Shown piece after piece: positions 1 through 11,705 of a stretch of 64,000 bases of DNA. The position numbers were made by a program, and so were the translations under genes. Numbering within the stretch: the first letter of the stretch is position 1; each line of letters starts with the position of its first letter. The notes below the pieces were generated by a model. That model was not told the origin of the DNA, made no database searches, and saw only the letters and a list, made by a program, of their open reading frames with translations. This DNA comes from Karalla daura (lineage: Eukaryota; Chordata; Actinopteri; Chaetodontiformes; Leiognathidae), in the NCBI GenBank assembly GCA_029224185.1, contig CM055211.1, forward strand, positions 8,054,417-8,118,416. Direction: 5' to 3'.

Positions 1-341
1 GGGAGTTGCTCTTTCGCTCTTTTTTTTCAGCTGTGTTTTCTCTGCGAGTGATTCAGAGGAGAAGAGGAGAAGAGAGAGGGTGGGGATGGGGGGGCCAGAA
101 CTGAGGCCCCGGCTTTCTGTTTGAACCTGACCTTGGGCTCAAGGTAAAAAAAAAAGAAAAAGATAAAAAGTAAAAAAAAAAAGCAGAACACGCTGAATGT
201 TTTAACACTCGGAGCGCTCAAAGTTTCATGAGGCCCGGGCTCATATCTGACGTCCTGCTGCTCCAGGTCTGAACCTGCCTGCGACAGGTGAAGCTGAGTG
301 GAACCCAGGCTGATAGAAACAAACACACGTCTGTCTGGGAA

Positions 342-390
342 CGTGTGTGTGCGTGTGTGCATGTGTGGGAATGTGTGTGTGTGTGTGTGT
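342..390. repeat. (TG)n microsatellite, interrupted
   Basis: Alternating TG with a few CG and AT interruptions, ending in a pure run of about ten TG units. Upstream (1-341) is purine-rich and A-rich DNA without a recognisable gene. Confidence 0.9.
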
Positions 391-550
391 TTTCCAGCCG
401 CCCTCAGCTATGTTTACTCATTAGCTCTGTGCGTACAGTACCTAGCTAGATGAAAGATGATGCCAAGGACTGATAATGAAAGACAATGCAGTTAACAGCA
501 ACAAACCGCACACACGTAAACCCCAGTGGGAGCAGCTCCTGCCGTCCCCC

Positions 551-601
551 TCCTCCTCCTCCTCCTCCTCCTCCTCCTCCTCCTCCTCCTCCTCCTCCTC
601 C
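551..601. repeat. (TCC)17 trinucleotide tract
   Basis: Uninterrupted TCC units. Read as protein it gives serine or leucine runs in overlapping frames, which accounts for the short open frames here; no coding context flanks it. Confidence 0.95.
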
Positions 602-1289
602 ACCTCGTCGTTGCAGGAATGGGTGGGATCTGCTCTCTGCTCGTTATTAAAACACGATTAATCAGACTTCTCCAAATGGGATTTGGTGGGTGGGATGGAG
701 GAGACCAATCGCTTCAGGACACTTTAGTATCAATTTAGGAGAACGGATCCATCCAGGCTGCGAATTAGTGATATTCGACCTATGATATTTACAATTAGGC
801 AAAGTGGGAATTTGATTTTCTGCCGTACGTTTTTGTCTTGTTTTCCCAAGCTCCTCTGCGGATCCTCATCTGTTACTTGGCTGATTACAGCTCCATCTTC
901 TCTAGCAGTTTTAACCAACGTGTAGCCATTTCACATCATTAACGTCAGCTATTATGATCATTACGATCACTATTAGGGCTGAACGACCCCTAACTGAACA
1001 CCAGCGTTGACATTACAGGAACACACGTGCTCAGGAAAGACTCCGAGGCCTGCAGGGTGACTCCTCCACGCTCTGCACGGCTCTCCTCTCTCCTGGCTCC
1101 ACTCCTCAGAGCTGCCACTAAGTCCTCAGCCATGCCAAGCGCTCCAGCACAATCCTCCGTTGTCGTGGCTGTGCAGCGCTAGGTAGCGTTAGCATCGCCC
1201 CTGCAGCCGAGCGGAGGATAAAGCCTGCGCTTCAAGTGGAGGAATGCCAGTCAGCCAGAATCCCTCTTTTCCCTGCAGCATCTCCAGCA
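602..1289. other. Unique DNA, no gene seen
   Basis: Balanced composition without tandem repeats. The part around 740-1000 is AT-leaning with TAAT-type words; 1030-1260 is more GC-rich. No splice-bounded open frame or recognisable RNA gene was found. Confidence 0.5.
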
Positions 1290-1600
1290 TCTAATCCATG
1301 ACCACAGACATCCCCCTCATTACCGCCAAATTACATGCAAATTTCCCCCCAAATAAATGAGTTTTAAGTACTTGACAACCTGTCAGCCTTGGAATATTGA
1401 AACGTCCTGACGGCTAGATAAACAATCAACAATAATCACTCTATGCAAATTTGATATTTCCTGCACAATTACGAGAGGAAAAAACACCCTCTATAAATAA
1501 CCGGACACACAAAGGCATCTGGCATTTGTTCAGGTTCTGAACAGATACGGATGCAAATGAAAGATTCTTTAGGATGTAATTGATTCAAACGTCGCTGCGC
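1290..1600. promoter_or_regulatory. Candidate enhancer with three POU octamers
   Basis: Three perfect ATGCAAAT octamers lie on the same strand at 1335-1342, 1443-1450 and 1551-1558, evenly spaced at exactly 108 bp start to start. Between them are AT-rich homeodomain/SOX-like words (acaatcaacaataatcac near 1423-1440) and a CTATAAATAA word near 1491. The segment is free of simple repeats. The octamer is the consensus of POU factors such as Oct and Brn proteins. Enhancer function is inferred; conservation was not tested. Confidence 0.4.
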
Positions 1601-2260
1601 CTCCTCTCCCTCCTTTTATTGTTCTTTTTTTTCCCTGGCACTTGTTTTTTTTTCTCTCCCTCTCTCTTTATCTCGCCGCTTTCAATATACACAGATAATG
1701 GCTGATGTAAATGAGTGAATGAGAGAAAGGGAGAAAGCGGAAAGAAAGGATGTGAATCACCCCCCCCCCCCTCTTTTATTCCCCCCCTTCTCTACCTCTT
1801 GTTTTTTGTCTTTCCGTGCTGCTGTTCCAGAGCGGGGATGTGTGCAAAATACCGGGCTGTATGAAGTGGATTGGAGAGGACTGTGGAATTGAATGCGGGA
1901 GATGCTGTCCGTTGGCTTGCGAGGGAGATTACTGAACGCCTCCTCCCTCCCTCCCTCCCTCCCTCCCTCCCTCCTTCTCTCCTTCCTCCACAACTCCCAG
2001 AGATTAAGACTGACAAGAACATATCAAGTCATTTCAGGACACGCGGATATCTCACTCCCATCTCTGCTCCCTCGGCCTTCCTCCTGAAAACGCATTCCAG
2101 CATCCAGCTCTTTGAGCCTCCTCTCCTCTCCCGTCCTCTTCCATCATCTCTCCCACTCTTCTTCATTTGTCTTCCCCTCTGTCCGGTAGCCTGGGAGGTC
2201 TCGGGGAAGGTGTAATGTGTGTGGAGCGTGACCCCGGCCACCGCCGGCCTCCAGGATCAG
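1601..2260. repeat. Pyrimidine-rich region with (CCCT)n core
   Basis: T- and C-rich stretch with poly-C runs near 1760-1790, a (CCCT)7 tract at about 1944-1972 and CTC-rich DNA to 2180. Open frames on both strands here are repeat-borne (PPSLPPSL or EGGREGGR periodicity) and are not genes. Confidence 0.8.
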
Positions 2261-2860
2261 GACATCCATTAGCGGGAGCTAACGGCTTCATCGCTGCCCG
2301 TCACTGACACCTCCCACTGGGCCGCAGCATCCCTGACTCCAGGTCCAGGCTGTAATCGCTCCGACACATTTGTAGTGTCACACCAAGTTGAGCGGCTAAC
2401 ATTAAGAACCCGGAGCTTGAGTTGCAGCTTGTAGGAGGCTCGCACGTTATATACGCCGAGTCTCGAGAATTAATATTCCAAACAACAACACTTATCCTCG
2501 GAAACTTCTGCAGCTTCTTTACGGCTGGAGGAAGTTCTACTGACACTTGGAAACTCGGGGCCGTAAAGCTAAGAAAGCTTGTTAGTCCGGCGTGTCCACC
2601 AGTTAAATTTATGTTATTTTATACATGCAAATGAAGCGTGGTGTGGGAGTTAATAAATAAGATAGTAATCAGGCTACGCAACCCACACACACACACACAC
2701 ACGCGCGTACACACAAATAGATAAATAGATGTAAAAAGAGAAGCAGGAGCATGGGGAGAGAGAGAGGAAGGCAGGTTAACGGCACATCAGCGCTGCGGCA
2801 GATGTGCGTCTCAAGGACTAATCTAATCTTTCTAATCAAATGTCAAAAGCTCCATTAAAA
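2261..2860. other. Unique DNA with one POU octamer and a CA tract
   Basis: Non-repetitive apart from (CA)n with CG interruptions at 2684-2716. ATGCAAAT occurs at 2625-2632, followed by a short AT-rich stretch. No coding potential recognised. Confidence 0.5.
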
Positions 2861-3264
2861 TGACTGTAACTGTCAACGCAGACGCGTCTGAAGATTTAAC
2901 TCAGGCGACAGATTCCCGACGTTCCACAGAGTCGGAATCAGCAGATCTGCTTTGGCTAAAACCTGATTTTATGGAGTGGGGTGAGGATGGGGGTGTGATG
3001 AGGGTGAGGGGGGTTAGTCCCCATCGTTTCCCCCGTATCACGGGACACTGGATGTTGTGTGGTAATCTGTCGCCTCGAGGTCCACAGGCCTCGCCCTCAG
3101 CAGGTAATCCGCCTGCGCCGGCATCTGAGGTTACCATGGTTACCTCAGATTATTCCTCGCATTGTCCCGACGGCCGGATGATCTCCGCCTGCGTCGGGAC
3201 GCCGCTGGGAGATCAGGAGCTGTGCAGGACGAGCCTCCGATGGGATCTTTCAAAGTGGACACCT

Positions 3265-3300
3265 GGAGGAGGAGGAGGAGGAGGAGGAGGAGGAGGAGGG
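3265..3300. repeat. (GGA)12 tract
   Basis: Pure GGA units. The open frame through it (2860-3363) reads as a glycine run and has no recognisable domain on either side. Confidence 0.95.
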
Positions 3301-3540
3301 GCAGTCATGACGGCGGTGGCGTTGACGAGCGGCGCCGTTATCAATCACCGGCTGCTCTATTAATTTCATCAAGGCCCCGGCGCCTGCTGACATTAAATGA
3401 CACGCTGCCTGGTCCGATGGCGTCCCTGAGGTGGCAACGCGGCCGGCCGCCGCTTTTGAAATGCAAATCAGGCTTTAACCTTAAACGGAGCCGCCCGGCC
3501 GAAATTATCTCTCTGCCTTCCAGTCATTCAAGTCAGGTGC
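3301..3540. other. GC-rich unique DNA with POU octamer
   Basis: CpG-containing segment with ATGCAAAT at 3461-3468 and TAAT words near 3361 and 3395. Possible short regulatory element; no gene. Confidence 0.3.
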
Positions 3541-3812
3541 TCCCCCTCCCTCCCTCCCTCCTCCTCCTCCTCCTCCTCCTCCTCCTTCCCACCTTTCCCT
3601 TCCCTCCCCCTCGTCCCTCCACCGAGCTGACCCCAGGGGTAGCGCAGACGGAGGAGAGCATCTTTAGAAGAGGCGACAGATAAAGGCAAAGGTGGAGGAG
3701 GGCGGGTGAGGAAGCGCGGGGAGGAGGAGGAGGAGGAAGCAGTGCTGACACTAGCATTCTGTCCTGATGAAGGGCCGGAGGAGCCGCCGCCTCCTCCTCC
3801 TCCTCCTCCTCC
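3541..3812. repeat. Opposed (CCT)n and (GGA)n tracts
   Basis: (CCCT)/(CTC)n at 3541-3590, a GGA-rich stretch at about 3718-3740 and (CTC)n again at 3791-3812. Purine and pyrimidine tracts alternate on the same strand, so neighbouring tracts are complementary and could pair intramolecularly. Long frames on both strands are tract artefacts. Confidence 0.85.
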
Positions 3813-4130
3813 AACACCAGAGGATGAAGACGTCTCAAGGACGAGGGAACATGACCACACAGCTCCCTCCTGTCTGTGATTACCCCACACTGAGGAGGCG
3901 AGGCCGAGAAACCTCCAAACCACAACTTGAGAGCGCGTGACCCCCGCCACAATAAAAGCACAGCTCGCCCCGGCCTCTGGTTTCCAAACCTGAGCCATCG
4001 GAGACGTCAATATTGCGAGAGGGGATTGGTTACCAACGTGCAAAGGAGCCGCCATTGTTCCTGGAAAGGCTTTCTCCCTCGTCTTTATTCTTTATCTGAG
4101 CAGACCCAACGCATTAATTTTAATTGAGAC

Positions 4131-4133
<3 letters not shown>

Positions 4134-4179
<46 letters not shown>
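4134..4179. repeat. (AG)23 microsatellite
   Basis: Pure AG dinucleotides; gives alternating Arg-Glu and Ser-Leu frames on the two strands. Confidence 0.95.
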
Positions 4180-4182
<3 letters not shown>

Positions 4183-4489
4183 TGCCTGGACGGGCAGCAG
4201 ATTCATGACGGGAAGAAGGGAGGGAAAAGAAAAACATTCAGATGGTGACTCCAATAAAAAACGGGGGGAAGAGGGAGAGGAAACGGGGGTTGAAGAAAGG
4301 AGGTCCCCGCGGCAACACAAACAAACATATGATAAACACATGAGAGCTATCTGGCTCTTTATCTCGCTGCCTCTGCCGTCTTCATCCCTGCGTCTCCTTC
4401 CTCCTCTCTGGTGCCTTCTGTCTTTTAAGAACAAAGCGGCGCTGAGCAAACTCTCCCCGCACACACAGACCTCCTCCACACTGAGTCTC

Positions 4490-4740
4490 TGCCAGTCAAT
4501 GGCATCAAACCACCATCCATATGACTCAGCAGTCGCCCAGGAGCCGGACTCGCACATGATACGATGTATACGGCCCAACTATCTGAGCAAAAAGGGCTTT
4601 TAAAGACCCTATCAGGCCCTGTTTTTGTGGATTTTACCCTTGAAACCAACTGAAGCACACCCTGCAGTCCAAACTGTTGAATTAATAGCTTGAAATATTC
4701 ACCTTTTTCAGTGGTTAAATCTTGAGAATTATGAGATATT
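4490..4740. promoter_or_regulatory. Candidate conserved non-coding block
   Basis: Repeat-free, moderately AT-rich sequence between two purine-repeat zones, with compositional texture unlike its flanks. It contains short SOX/homeodomain-like words but no single strong motif. Candidate only. Confidence 0.2.
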
Positions 4741-4837
4741 TTGACAGAGGATGTGCGTGAAAAATGTGTGTAGTTTGCAGATATCTCCGCTGCATGTATG
4801 TGTGTGTGTGCATGTGTGTTTCTGAGCTCGGCAGCCA

Positions 4838-4884
4838 GGGGAGGGAGGGAGGGAGGGAGGAGGGGAGGGAGGAGGGGAGGGAGG
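4838..4884. repeat. (GGGA)n tract
   Basis: GGGA/GGGGA units preceded by a short TG run at 4797-4819. Repeated three- to four-G runs give G-quadruplex potential on this strand. Confidence 0.9.
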
Positions 4885-5079
4885 AACGAGGAGCTAAGCC
4901 CGGGATGTTAAGCACGGGGAGACACCTGGCACAGAAACTTAAGTGCTTCCACCAAGTATCATCAACCCGAGATTAAAAGCGTCGAGGGGGAATAGTGGGA
5001 GGAGAAGGATGCAGAGTGAGGAGGAGAGACGGGGAGGGAGTGATCACGCATATGACAAGACCGGGGAAGAGGGGAAAAA

Positions 5080-5145
5080 AAATCCATGAGAGGAGAGGGG
5101 AGGGGAGGGAGGAGGAGGAGAGGAGTACACACACACATTCACACA
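5080..5145. repeat. Purine-rich GGA/GGGGA tract
   Basis: Imperfect GGGGA and GGA units ending in a short CA run. Confidence 0.8.
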
Positions 5146-5389
5146 GTTGTGTACAGATTCAGATTCACAGAATGGACGTGCAAACACGCACAGGTATAAA
5201 CCAGCACTCTGGGCCGGCTGACAGATAATAACAGGGTGTTATTTCCCTTCCACCAGACAACATGATGATTGGTGACATATGGACTGAACACGGAGGGGAG
5301 GAGGAGGGAAACAGACATGAAGAATAAGCAGAAATTACAGTAGTATGCAACCTCCGCTGCAGGTAAACGTAAAATGAAAACCACGTCCG

Positions 5390-5560
5390 GGTTTTGCAGG
5401 TTTTGCACTCGGAGCAGAGCCTCCTGACTCCAACCGCACCGCCTGATTGCCAGACAATCTCTCCTCTGATGTCTCTGTCTCCAGACCCGCCTGTCAAGGG
5501 CCCGCTGATTACTGTACACAAATACCAGGCTAATATCCTCTGTCGATGGCAAACAACAGG
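5390..5560. promoter_or_regulatory. Candidate non-coding block
   Basis: Repeat-free stretch between a purine tract and a TG run. It includes Meis-like TGTCA words. The long minus-strand frame spanning it (5165-6034) is fed by a 39-bp duplication and a (CT)n tract and is not a gene. Confidence 0.18.
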
Positions 5561-5831
5561 ATGTGTGCACTGCAATCTGTGTGTGTGTGTGCGGGCGCGC
5601 TCTCTGCTCCGACTCGTCTTCAGAAATCCGTGTTTTGATTGCAGAAAGTAACTGCGTGCACGCCTCTTTAAAAAGACGTCGATGCTCTCTCTTCTCCATT
5701 TGCTGCCACTCTTGCGAATGGTTATTATTATCGTCATCAGCGGAGAAACGGCGAAATCAGGGGCCCCGACGAGCAATCTCTCCTCTAACTCGATCCCTCT
5801 CTCCCTGCACACTGCAAGAAATGTCACGAAG

Positions 5832-5862
5832 AGGGAGAGAGAGAGAGAGAGGGAGAGAGAGA
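5832..5862. repeat. (GA)n with GGGA interruptions
   Basis: Short impure GA microsatellite. Confidence 0.85.
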
Positions 5863-5932
5863 GTGGCAGCTTCCACCAACTGTTTACACTTCGTATGCTC
5901 AATAACGTGACAATCTGCTTCCCTGTCATCAC

Positions 5933-6010
5933 CTGAATCACATTAATTGGCTGCAGACTCAACTGAACTTTCTGAATCACATTAATTGGCTGCAGACTCA
6001 ACTGAACTTT
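5933..6010. repeat. Perfect 39-bp tandem duplication
   Basis: Two identical 39-bp copies (5933-5971 and 5972-6010), and the first four bases of a third copy follow. The unit contains an ATTAATTGG homeodomain-like word and CTGCAG. Because 39 is divisible by three, the minus-strand frame shows a repeated 13-residue peptide, but there is no other sign of coding. Identity of the copies points to a recent duplication. Confidence 0.97.
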
Positions 6011-6790
6011 CTGAGCTTTTATCTGTAACTGCACCAGGGAATCAAAATCTCCAAACCAGGAGTGTGGATGAACAGCTCGGACTATTCACCTAGCTGGCGA
6101 TTAAGTCCTCAGACCGATGCAGAAAGTGGTTCTGCTGATGTTAGCCTGACACTGACGTGACGACCTGTTTTAATTGAACCATCTGAGTCGTTTTCCTGAG
6201 GTGACAGGCGATGGGTAACAAGCAAAACGTGCGACTAAACGGACACTTTTTACAGAGCGATGTGCGGCTCCTCTTCCTCTCCAGCCAGCCAGGGCTCTCG
6301 TGTGCATCCTACAGGCGTGTTGACAAGAGGAGGCTTACAACTGGCACACACAAGTCCCCCCACTACACGCTTAATAGCGTTTCAAGTGTTTTCTCCTGGA
6401 CTCGTGTCGAATCTCCCGGCTGAATAGCAGCCGCCACGTCGACACGGAGGAGCTGGAGGAGATGAAGCACACGCAACTGTCCCCGGGAGGGAAACAGCAA
6501 ATCTGAAGATCTGGCAAAAAAAAAAACAGAAAGAAAAAGTGTGTTTTCTGCTACGGTTGTTTGTTGATGACCGGTCGGAGCAAATGAGGTGGCCCCCGGG
6601 GGCCACAGAGACTCCAGTCTGTGACTCCAGTGAGTCAGGTAGACAGTCCGCCCGGCTTCACAACCGAGCAGAGGAGCTCGAGTTAAGCTCTTTCTGCAGC
6701 TTAGCACCAATAATCCAACCCACGATTCTCCTCTCGTCCTGAACCCCGGGAGAGGATGAAAGATTTAGACTTTCACCCTTGGTCTCTGAA
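6011..6790. other. Unique DNA, no gene
   Basis: Mixed composition with a short A-run near 6516-6525. The palindrome at 6589-6606 is listed separately. No exon-like or RNA-gene signal recognised. Confidence 0.5.
6589..6606. other. 18-bp perfect GC palindrome
   Basis: GTGGCCCCCGGGGGCCAC is fully self-complementary with 9-bp arms. Each half resembles part of a GC-box or CTCF-type core, but as a whole it matches no site I can name. Confidence 0.9.
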
Positions 6791-7820
6791 GCCTTGCTCT
6801 CTCTCTCTCTCTCTTTCACTCCTCCTTTCTCTCTTTTATTCCTATGCATCTCGACGCTCTCCTCTCCATCTCTGTTTGTCTCTCGTTATCCTTCACCCCG
6901 TGACTCAGAGCAGGGAGAGAGATCTTGTGATGATTATTTCACGAGCGTGCTGATATCATCTTTGTGGGTTTTTCTCCTCTCATCTAGGACGAAGGTTTAC
7001 AAAGCACCCGACACGCCGCCGACCTCGTCTCCAGACCGGCCGCGGCTCGCAGCCTATTGAAGAACTATTAGTCGCCTTTCAATACGGATCATGGTCAATA
7101 CGGATGCTGCAGGACGATGGGGAGACGTGAAGTATCGTACATGCTGAAAACAGCAGGTTCTGCTGATTCAGACTGTATCCAACATGAGAAAAGTGGAAAT
7201 GTTTCCACCTCCATGGACCAACCAGTACCAGCATGTTGGGCTCTGATCGAACAGGACTCATTGTGGTAAAACTAAACCATTTCTTGGATGTTTCCATTTC
7301 TGTTGGGAGGAAGAGGCCAGTCGTGTCGCCCACTCCTTTATGACTGCTAAAATATGACGCCGACTGTAAGTGTGACTGCTGGACGAGCTAATTACCGCTC
7401 CGACTCCGAGCTCTTGAATTAGGCTTTGAGTGACGCGGTGAGAAAGCAGAGGCGGTAAAACAGACAAAAGATTTCAAGTAAATCGTAAAAAAAAAAAAAA
7501 ACGAAATACATAAAAACGCGGGTGGAGCCCCTGGCGGGGCGGACTAGCCCTGATCCTGCTGGATTCCTGACTCATTTGGCGGCTCTTGTTGCCCCTCGCC
7601 TGGCATCTGAAGGCTTTGATGTAGTCGGCAGACGCCGGGCGAAGCACCGTGGTAACCTGTGTTTGAGGAGTCGGAGCTCTGGCCTCTCTACATCCCCTCT
7701 CTCTTCTCCTCTCCCTTTTGTGTCCGTCCGTCTCTCTCTGCCAGTTAATGAGCCGTGCCGGGCTGCCATCATTCTGTGTAGTCATGTAGAGAGTCAGAGA
7801 GAGGGGGAGGATAGGAGGAA
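6791..7820. other. Unique DNA with short CT tract
   Basis: (CT)n at 6797-6814, otherwise non-repetitive to about 7480, then a 14-15 base A-run ending at 7501 and pyrimidine-rich DNA at 7680-7740. No gene recognised on either strand. Confidence 0.5.
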
Positions 7821-7861
7821 AGGAGGGAGGGAGGGAGGGAGGGAGGGGGGGAGGGAGGGAG
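7821..7861. repeat. (GGGA)n tract
   Basis: About ten GGGA units with one longer G run; open frames of both polarities here are repeat artefacts. Confidence 0.93.
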
Positions 7862-8032
7862 AAGCTAGAAAGACAGAAAATGGGTGAGACAGTGAAAGAA
7901 GAGAGTGGGGACATGATGTTTTCCCTCACCTCCTCCCTAATCAGACCCGTCTCCCTACCAAACACCGCACGGCAATTAGACCTGACAGTACTCCGACTCC
8001 CACAATCCCGCACGGACCGCACGTTCAAACAC

Positions 8033-8085
8033 TCACACACACACACACATACACACACACACGCACACGCACACACACGCACACA
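8033..8085. repeat. (CA)n microsatellite with CG/TA interruptions
   Basis: Alternating purine-pyrimidine run containing several CG steps, which favour Z-DNA. Confidence 0.93.
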
Positions 8086-8406
8086 AAAGGGGGAGAAATG
8101 CCTGAAAACCGGCACGACTTCAAGAAAAGCTCCGGTAAAAAAAAAAAACGTAAAGAAAAGAAAAGAAAATCTCAGAACTGTGAAGACAGACGGGGGGAGA
8201 AACAATGGAAAGCGCTGCCTCCCAGAGGTGCTCGGCCAGATGTTTTGGCAGGGAGGTGGTCATGGCTGCGTGGCGCGGTCCCCAGAGGACGCACCACAAC
8301 ACGCCGAGCCCAGCCCGCTCGCATGAACGCCGAGCTAATTGGGATAATTAGTTTGTTACCTTGCTCGTTATTGCATTTTAATGTGGATTCCAAATAATCA
8401 CGAGAG

Positions 8407-8410
<4 letters not shown>

Positions 8411-8489
<79 letters not shown>
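8411..8489. repeat. (GA)39 microsatellite
   Basis: Seventy-nine bases of uninterrupted GA, the longest pure GA tract in the window. Length and purity suggest high variability between individuals. Confidence 0.97.
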
Positions 8490-8493
<4 letters not shown>

Positions 8494-9792
8494 CTGCATG
8501 TATGGATGGATGTCTGCATGTCAATCCACCCGGGCTGCAAACACAGAGACATTTAAGGCAATTAGCTGGAGGTTGCAGGACTCTACGTAATGCTACGGAG
8601 CGAGAAATCAAGACGCTCATTTATTTATCTGTGGGAGTGCTGAGCGCAGTCCAAGCGCGATCTGCTTTCAAACTATTTGCATTTTCCGAGCCGAATGTTC
8701 CTCCTCTCTCCCCGTCCCGCGGAAACGATTGAAACGGTTAATGATTTTTCTACGGTTTCTCGCAGCCTCGTCTTTCAACAACTTCCAGAGAAGGGACACA
8801 AACTTGTTGCGTTGGGCTGAGGGTGAAGCGCGTGGGCGGCCGGAGCAACGGAGAACGCTTCAAAAATGAAGAAATGAAGAAATAAGAAGCTGAACGCTGT
8901 CGAGGCTCCGTTTCAATTGCAAAATAGAAAACCAGCTGAGGGAGGACGGTACGAGGACGGATGGATGCTTTGGAAAGACGCACATGATTGCTATGACTCA
9001 CCTTCACCTTAATGTTGGAAGACAGAAAAGATCCTCGTGTCACATATCAGTCACTGACCCAGACTACTAATCCACCATGTGACTGCGTATTCTGCACCAT
9101 TATTCCCATGTAGTCCACCTCTTACCTATATATGAATATATCTGTGGTGTTAGTGTATGCATCAGGCCACTTTTAGCATCACAGTGCAGCGAGATCACTG
9201 AAGGAAAAGAGCAAACACGCTCCTGACATGGAAGCACCTTCAGCTGCGTGTTTGCCACATGTGTGGGAGAGACGAGGGGGCCGAGTCCAATGAGGCGAGG
9301 CGAGAGAGGAGCATGTGTCCGGCTGATGATATGAAGCTGGCTATCTGGGCCCCTTGAAGAAGCCTTTTCAAGCTCGCACATCAATGGAGCGACTCTCCAG
9401 AGCAAAGCGCAGCAATAATTCCTGATAAATCATTCCCTCACGGAGCCACTTGCTGCGTTCAAACGCACCCGTGACCTTCAGCTCTGCCTCTTTCTACATC
9501 ACACACCCCGCGAATATAAAAGCTTATTAGCTCACAACATTGTTGATACGTTTGTTCGAAGGCAATGCACTAATGAGGCGTTGCAGGATGCGGGCGGCCG
9601 CCGACTCTGCGTTTGGAGATTTTTTTTTTTTTTTTCTCCGCCAGAGAAACATAATACACTGCTAATGGCATCTCCTCCACAAATGGGCAAAATAAAGAGA
9701 GATGAAGTACAATATTGCTTTACCATATCAAAGGGAGAGGCTTCCACTGTCGACTGGAGCGTTGACGGGGGAGGGCAGACGAGTGATGGACA
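8490..9792. other. Unique DNA, one POU octamer
   Basis: ATTTGCAT at 8675-8682 and a T-run at 9620-9635 are the only outstanding features. The rest is non-repetitive with no defensible coding frame. Confidence 0.5.
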
Positions 9793-9797
9793 CAGAC

Positions 9798-9840
<43 letters not shown>
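9793..9840. repeat. (GA)n microsatellite
   Basis: GA run preceded by three ACAG units. Confidence 0.95.
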
Positions 9841-9841
<1 letters not shown>

Positions 9842-10194
9842 GTAAACATAAAGAACGTAAAGAACGAGATGGAGAAAGAGACAAAACGATGCTACGCTGT
9901 AATTTAAGGAGAAGACAGGATGTGATAGATGAGCTCGAGGTTTAAGCTACGGCTATTCAAACTGTGTGTGTCTCCGCACATCTGTTTCATCTTTTATATC
10001 ATATTTTCTTGAAGTGTTTTTCGTGATGTTTCACTTCCTCATTCCAGCTGAGAGCCCCTCAGAGGAGCCCTCGCCCCTCGGGAGATATGGCAGCACTCAG
10101 TCAAGGGCGGCCTAGGGAGAAGGTGGAGGGGCGGTGGAGACCACTTCCACTTTGTTCTGCTGGTGAAGATGGAGGACAATGTGACTGGAGGACG

Positions 10195-10222
10195 GAGAGA
10201 GAGAGAGAGAGAGAGAGAGAGG
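10195..10222. repeat. (GA)14 microsatellite
   Basis: Short pure GA tract. About 90 bp downstream, two ACGTCA half-CRE words sit in tandem at 10316-10330. Confidence 0.92.
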
Positions 10223-10491
10223 TAGAGACGCAGCCTGGGAAGCATCTCTGAGTGCTCAGGAATGTGGGGTTGAGACGAGGACGGGGAAGATAAAACAGCG
10301 AACCTGAAAGATGAAGACGTCACGTCACGTATGTTCTCGGTCGCCCTGTGGACAAACACGCAGTTTGTTCCCAGACTGACACGCTCTCACACCTCGTACT
10401 GTCTTCAGTGATGCTCAATTATTAACGGGTAAACAAAGAGCCGTGAACTGTGATGGACTATTCTCCCTGCTCGTATCTCCCAGGCCCAGGG

Positions 10492-10603
<112 letters not shown>

Positions 10604-10739
10604 GCGAGCTGGAAGTGGAGAAGCTTAAGGTCAAACTCGCTGCCTGACTCACACACAACCAGATGTGCATGGATGTGCTCACAAACAGATACAAATAAAC
10701 AGAGGATCTGAGACGAGTGCAGATAGTCTGAAAATGTCA

Positions 10740-10742
<3 letters not shown>

Positions 10743-10817
<75 letters not shown>
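10743..10817. repeat. Compound (TG)29(AG)8
   Basis: Pure TG passes directly into AG at about 10800. It is the inverted partner of the upstream AC tract. Confidence 0.96.
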
Positions 10818-11480
10818 AGTGGAGCAGAGAGCTCATTTCCTCTCCTCCTCTCTCTGGAGCTTGGCTGCCCATGTGGAGAGACACAAACACGCTCCCCCGG
10901 CAGATGACGTGACGGCGGCTCCATCGACTCCTCCTCACGTGACCGTTCACATATTTAGGGACGTAATACTTAGAATAGTGACCGAAACTATCACGGTTTC
11001 CGGTCTAGCTCTCCATTTAGATGCTCAAAATGCTGAAAAGACACTGATAAAGTGAGATGATTTTAGCTAAACCTACAGCATGTAGATTCATTATGTTTTA
11101 GACAGTCAAGACGTAATTAATCATTATCTTGAAAGGCGTTTTATTCTGAAAAGCGGAGCTCTGCAACGTTTCCTCCTGTCCTCTGATTGGTCGATCCCAG
11201 ATGCTGCACACATGCCGACCCAGGCGCGGATCGGATGATGACGATAAAACAAACATTTTGAGAGTCATGCAAAACAAAAGTTCTCGCTCTGGTACGGAAA
11301 CCGGGGAAGATTCCCGGGTTAAACATTCCCCCCTTCGCTGGAAACAATCACGTTAATTAAGGCGGCGGAATTATTCTGACAGTTATTGATTATCGCAAGA
11401 TTCACAGTATTTGTGTATCTCACCAGATAAAAGTTATGTACTGTTTATCTCGCTAATAACGGAGGCAGAACTCGCCACCT
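10818..11480. other. Unique DNA, no gene
   Basis: Non-repetitive, AT-leaning between 10960 and 11130, with an inverted CCAAT word (GATTGG) near 11186. No coding or RNA gene seen. Confidence 0.5.
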
Positions 11481-11481
11481 C

Positions 11482-11519
11482 TCACACACACACACATACA
11501 GTAAGTTCCCCCCTCAGCT

Positions 11520-11552
<33 letters not shown>
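11482..11552. repeat. Two adjacent (CA)n tracts
   Basis: CA runs at 11482-11496 and 11522-11552, separated by about 25 bases of unique sequence. Confidence 0.93.
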
Positions 11553-11554
<2 letters not shown>

Positions 11555-11705
11555 TCCATCACTGCGTGGTGCGTACATCTCCGACTTGTTAAGGCACCAT
11601 TTGTCAGCTGCTCCTGGAGTGGCTGTGTGACTCCGCCACTAATTGCCACTGGTGCTAAATTTAGTAGGGGAGATAGGAGTCCTTTTGATCAGAGGCACAG
11701 AATCT

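Noticed and set aside
5165..6034. 289-residue open frame on the minus strand
   Set aside because: Contains the 39-bp duplication and a serine-leucine repeat from (GA)n. No homology or exon boundaries recognised.
7474..8205. 243-residue open frame on the minus strand
   Set aside because: Driven by A-runs, GGGA and CA repeats, giving phenylalanine, serine-proline and cysteine-valine runs.
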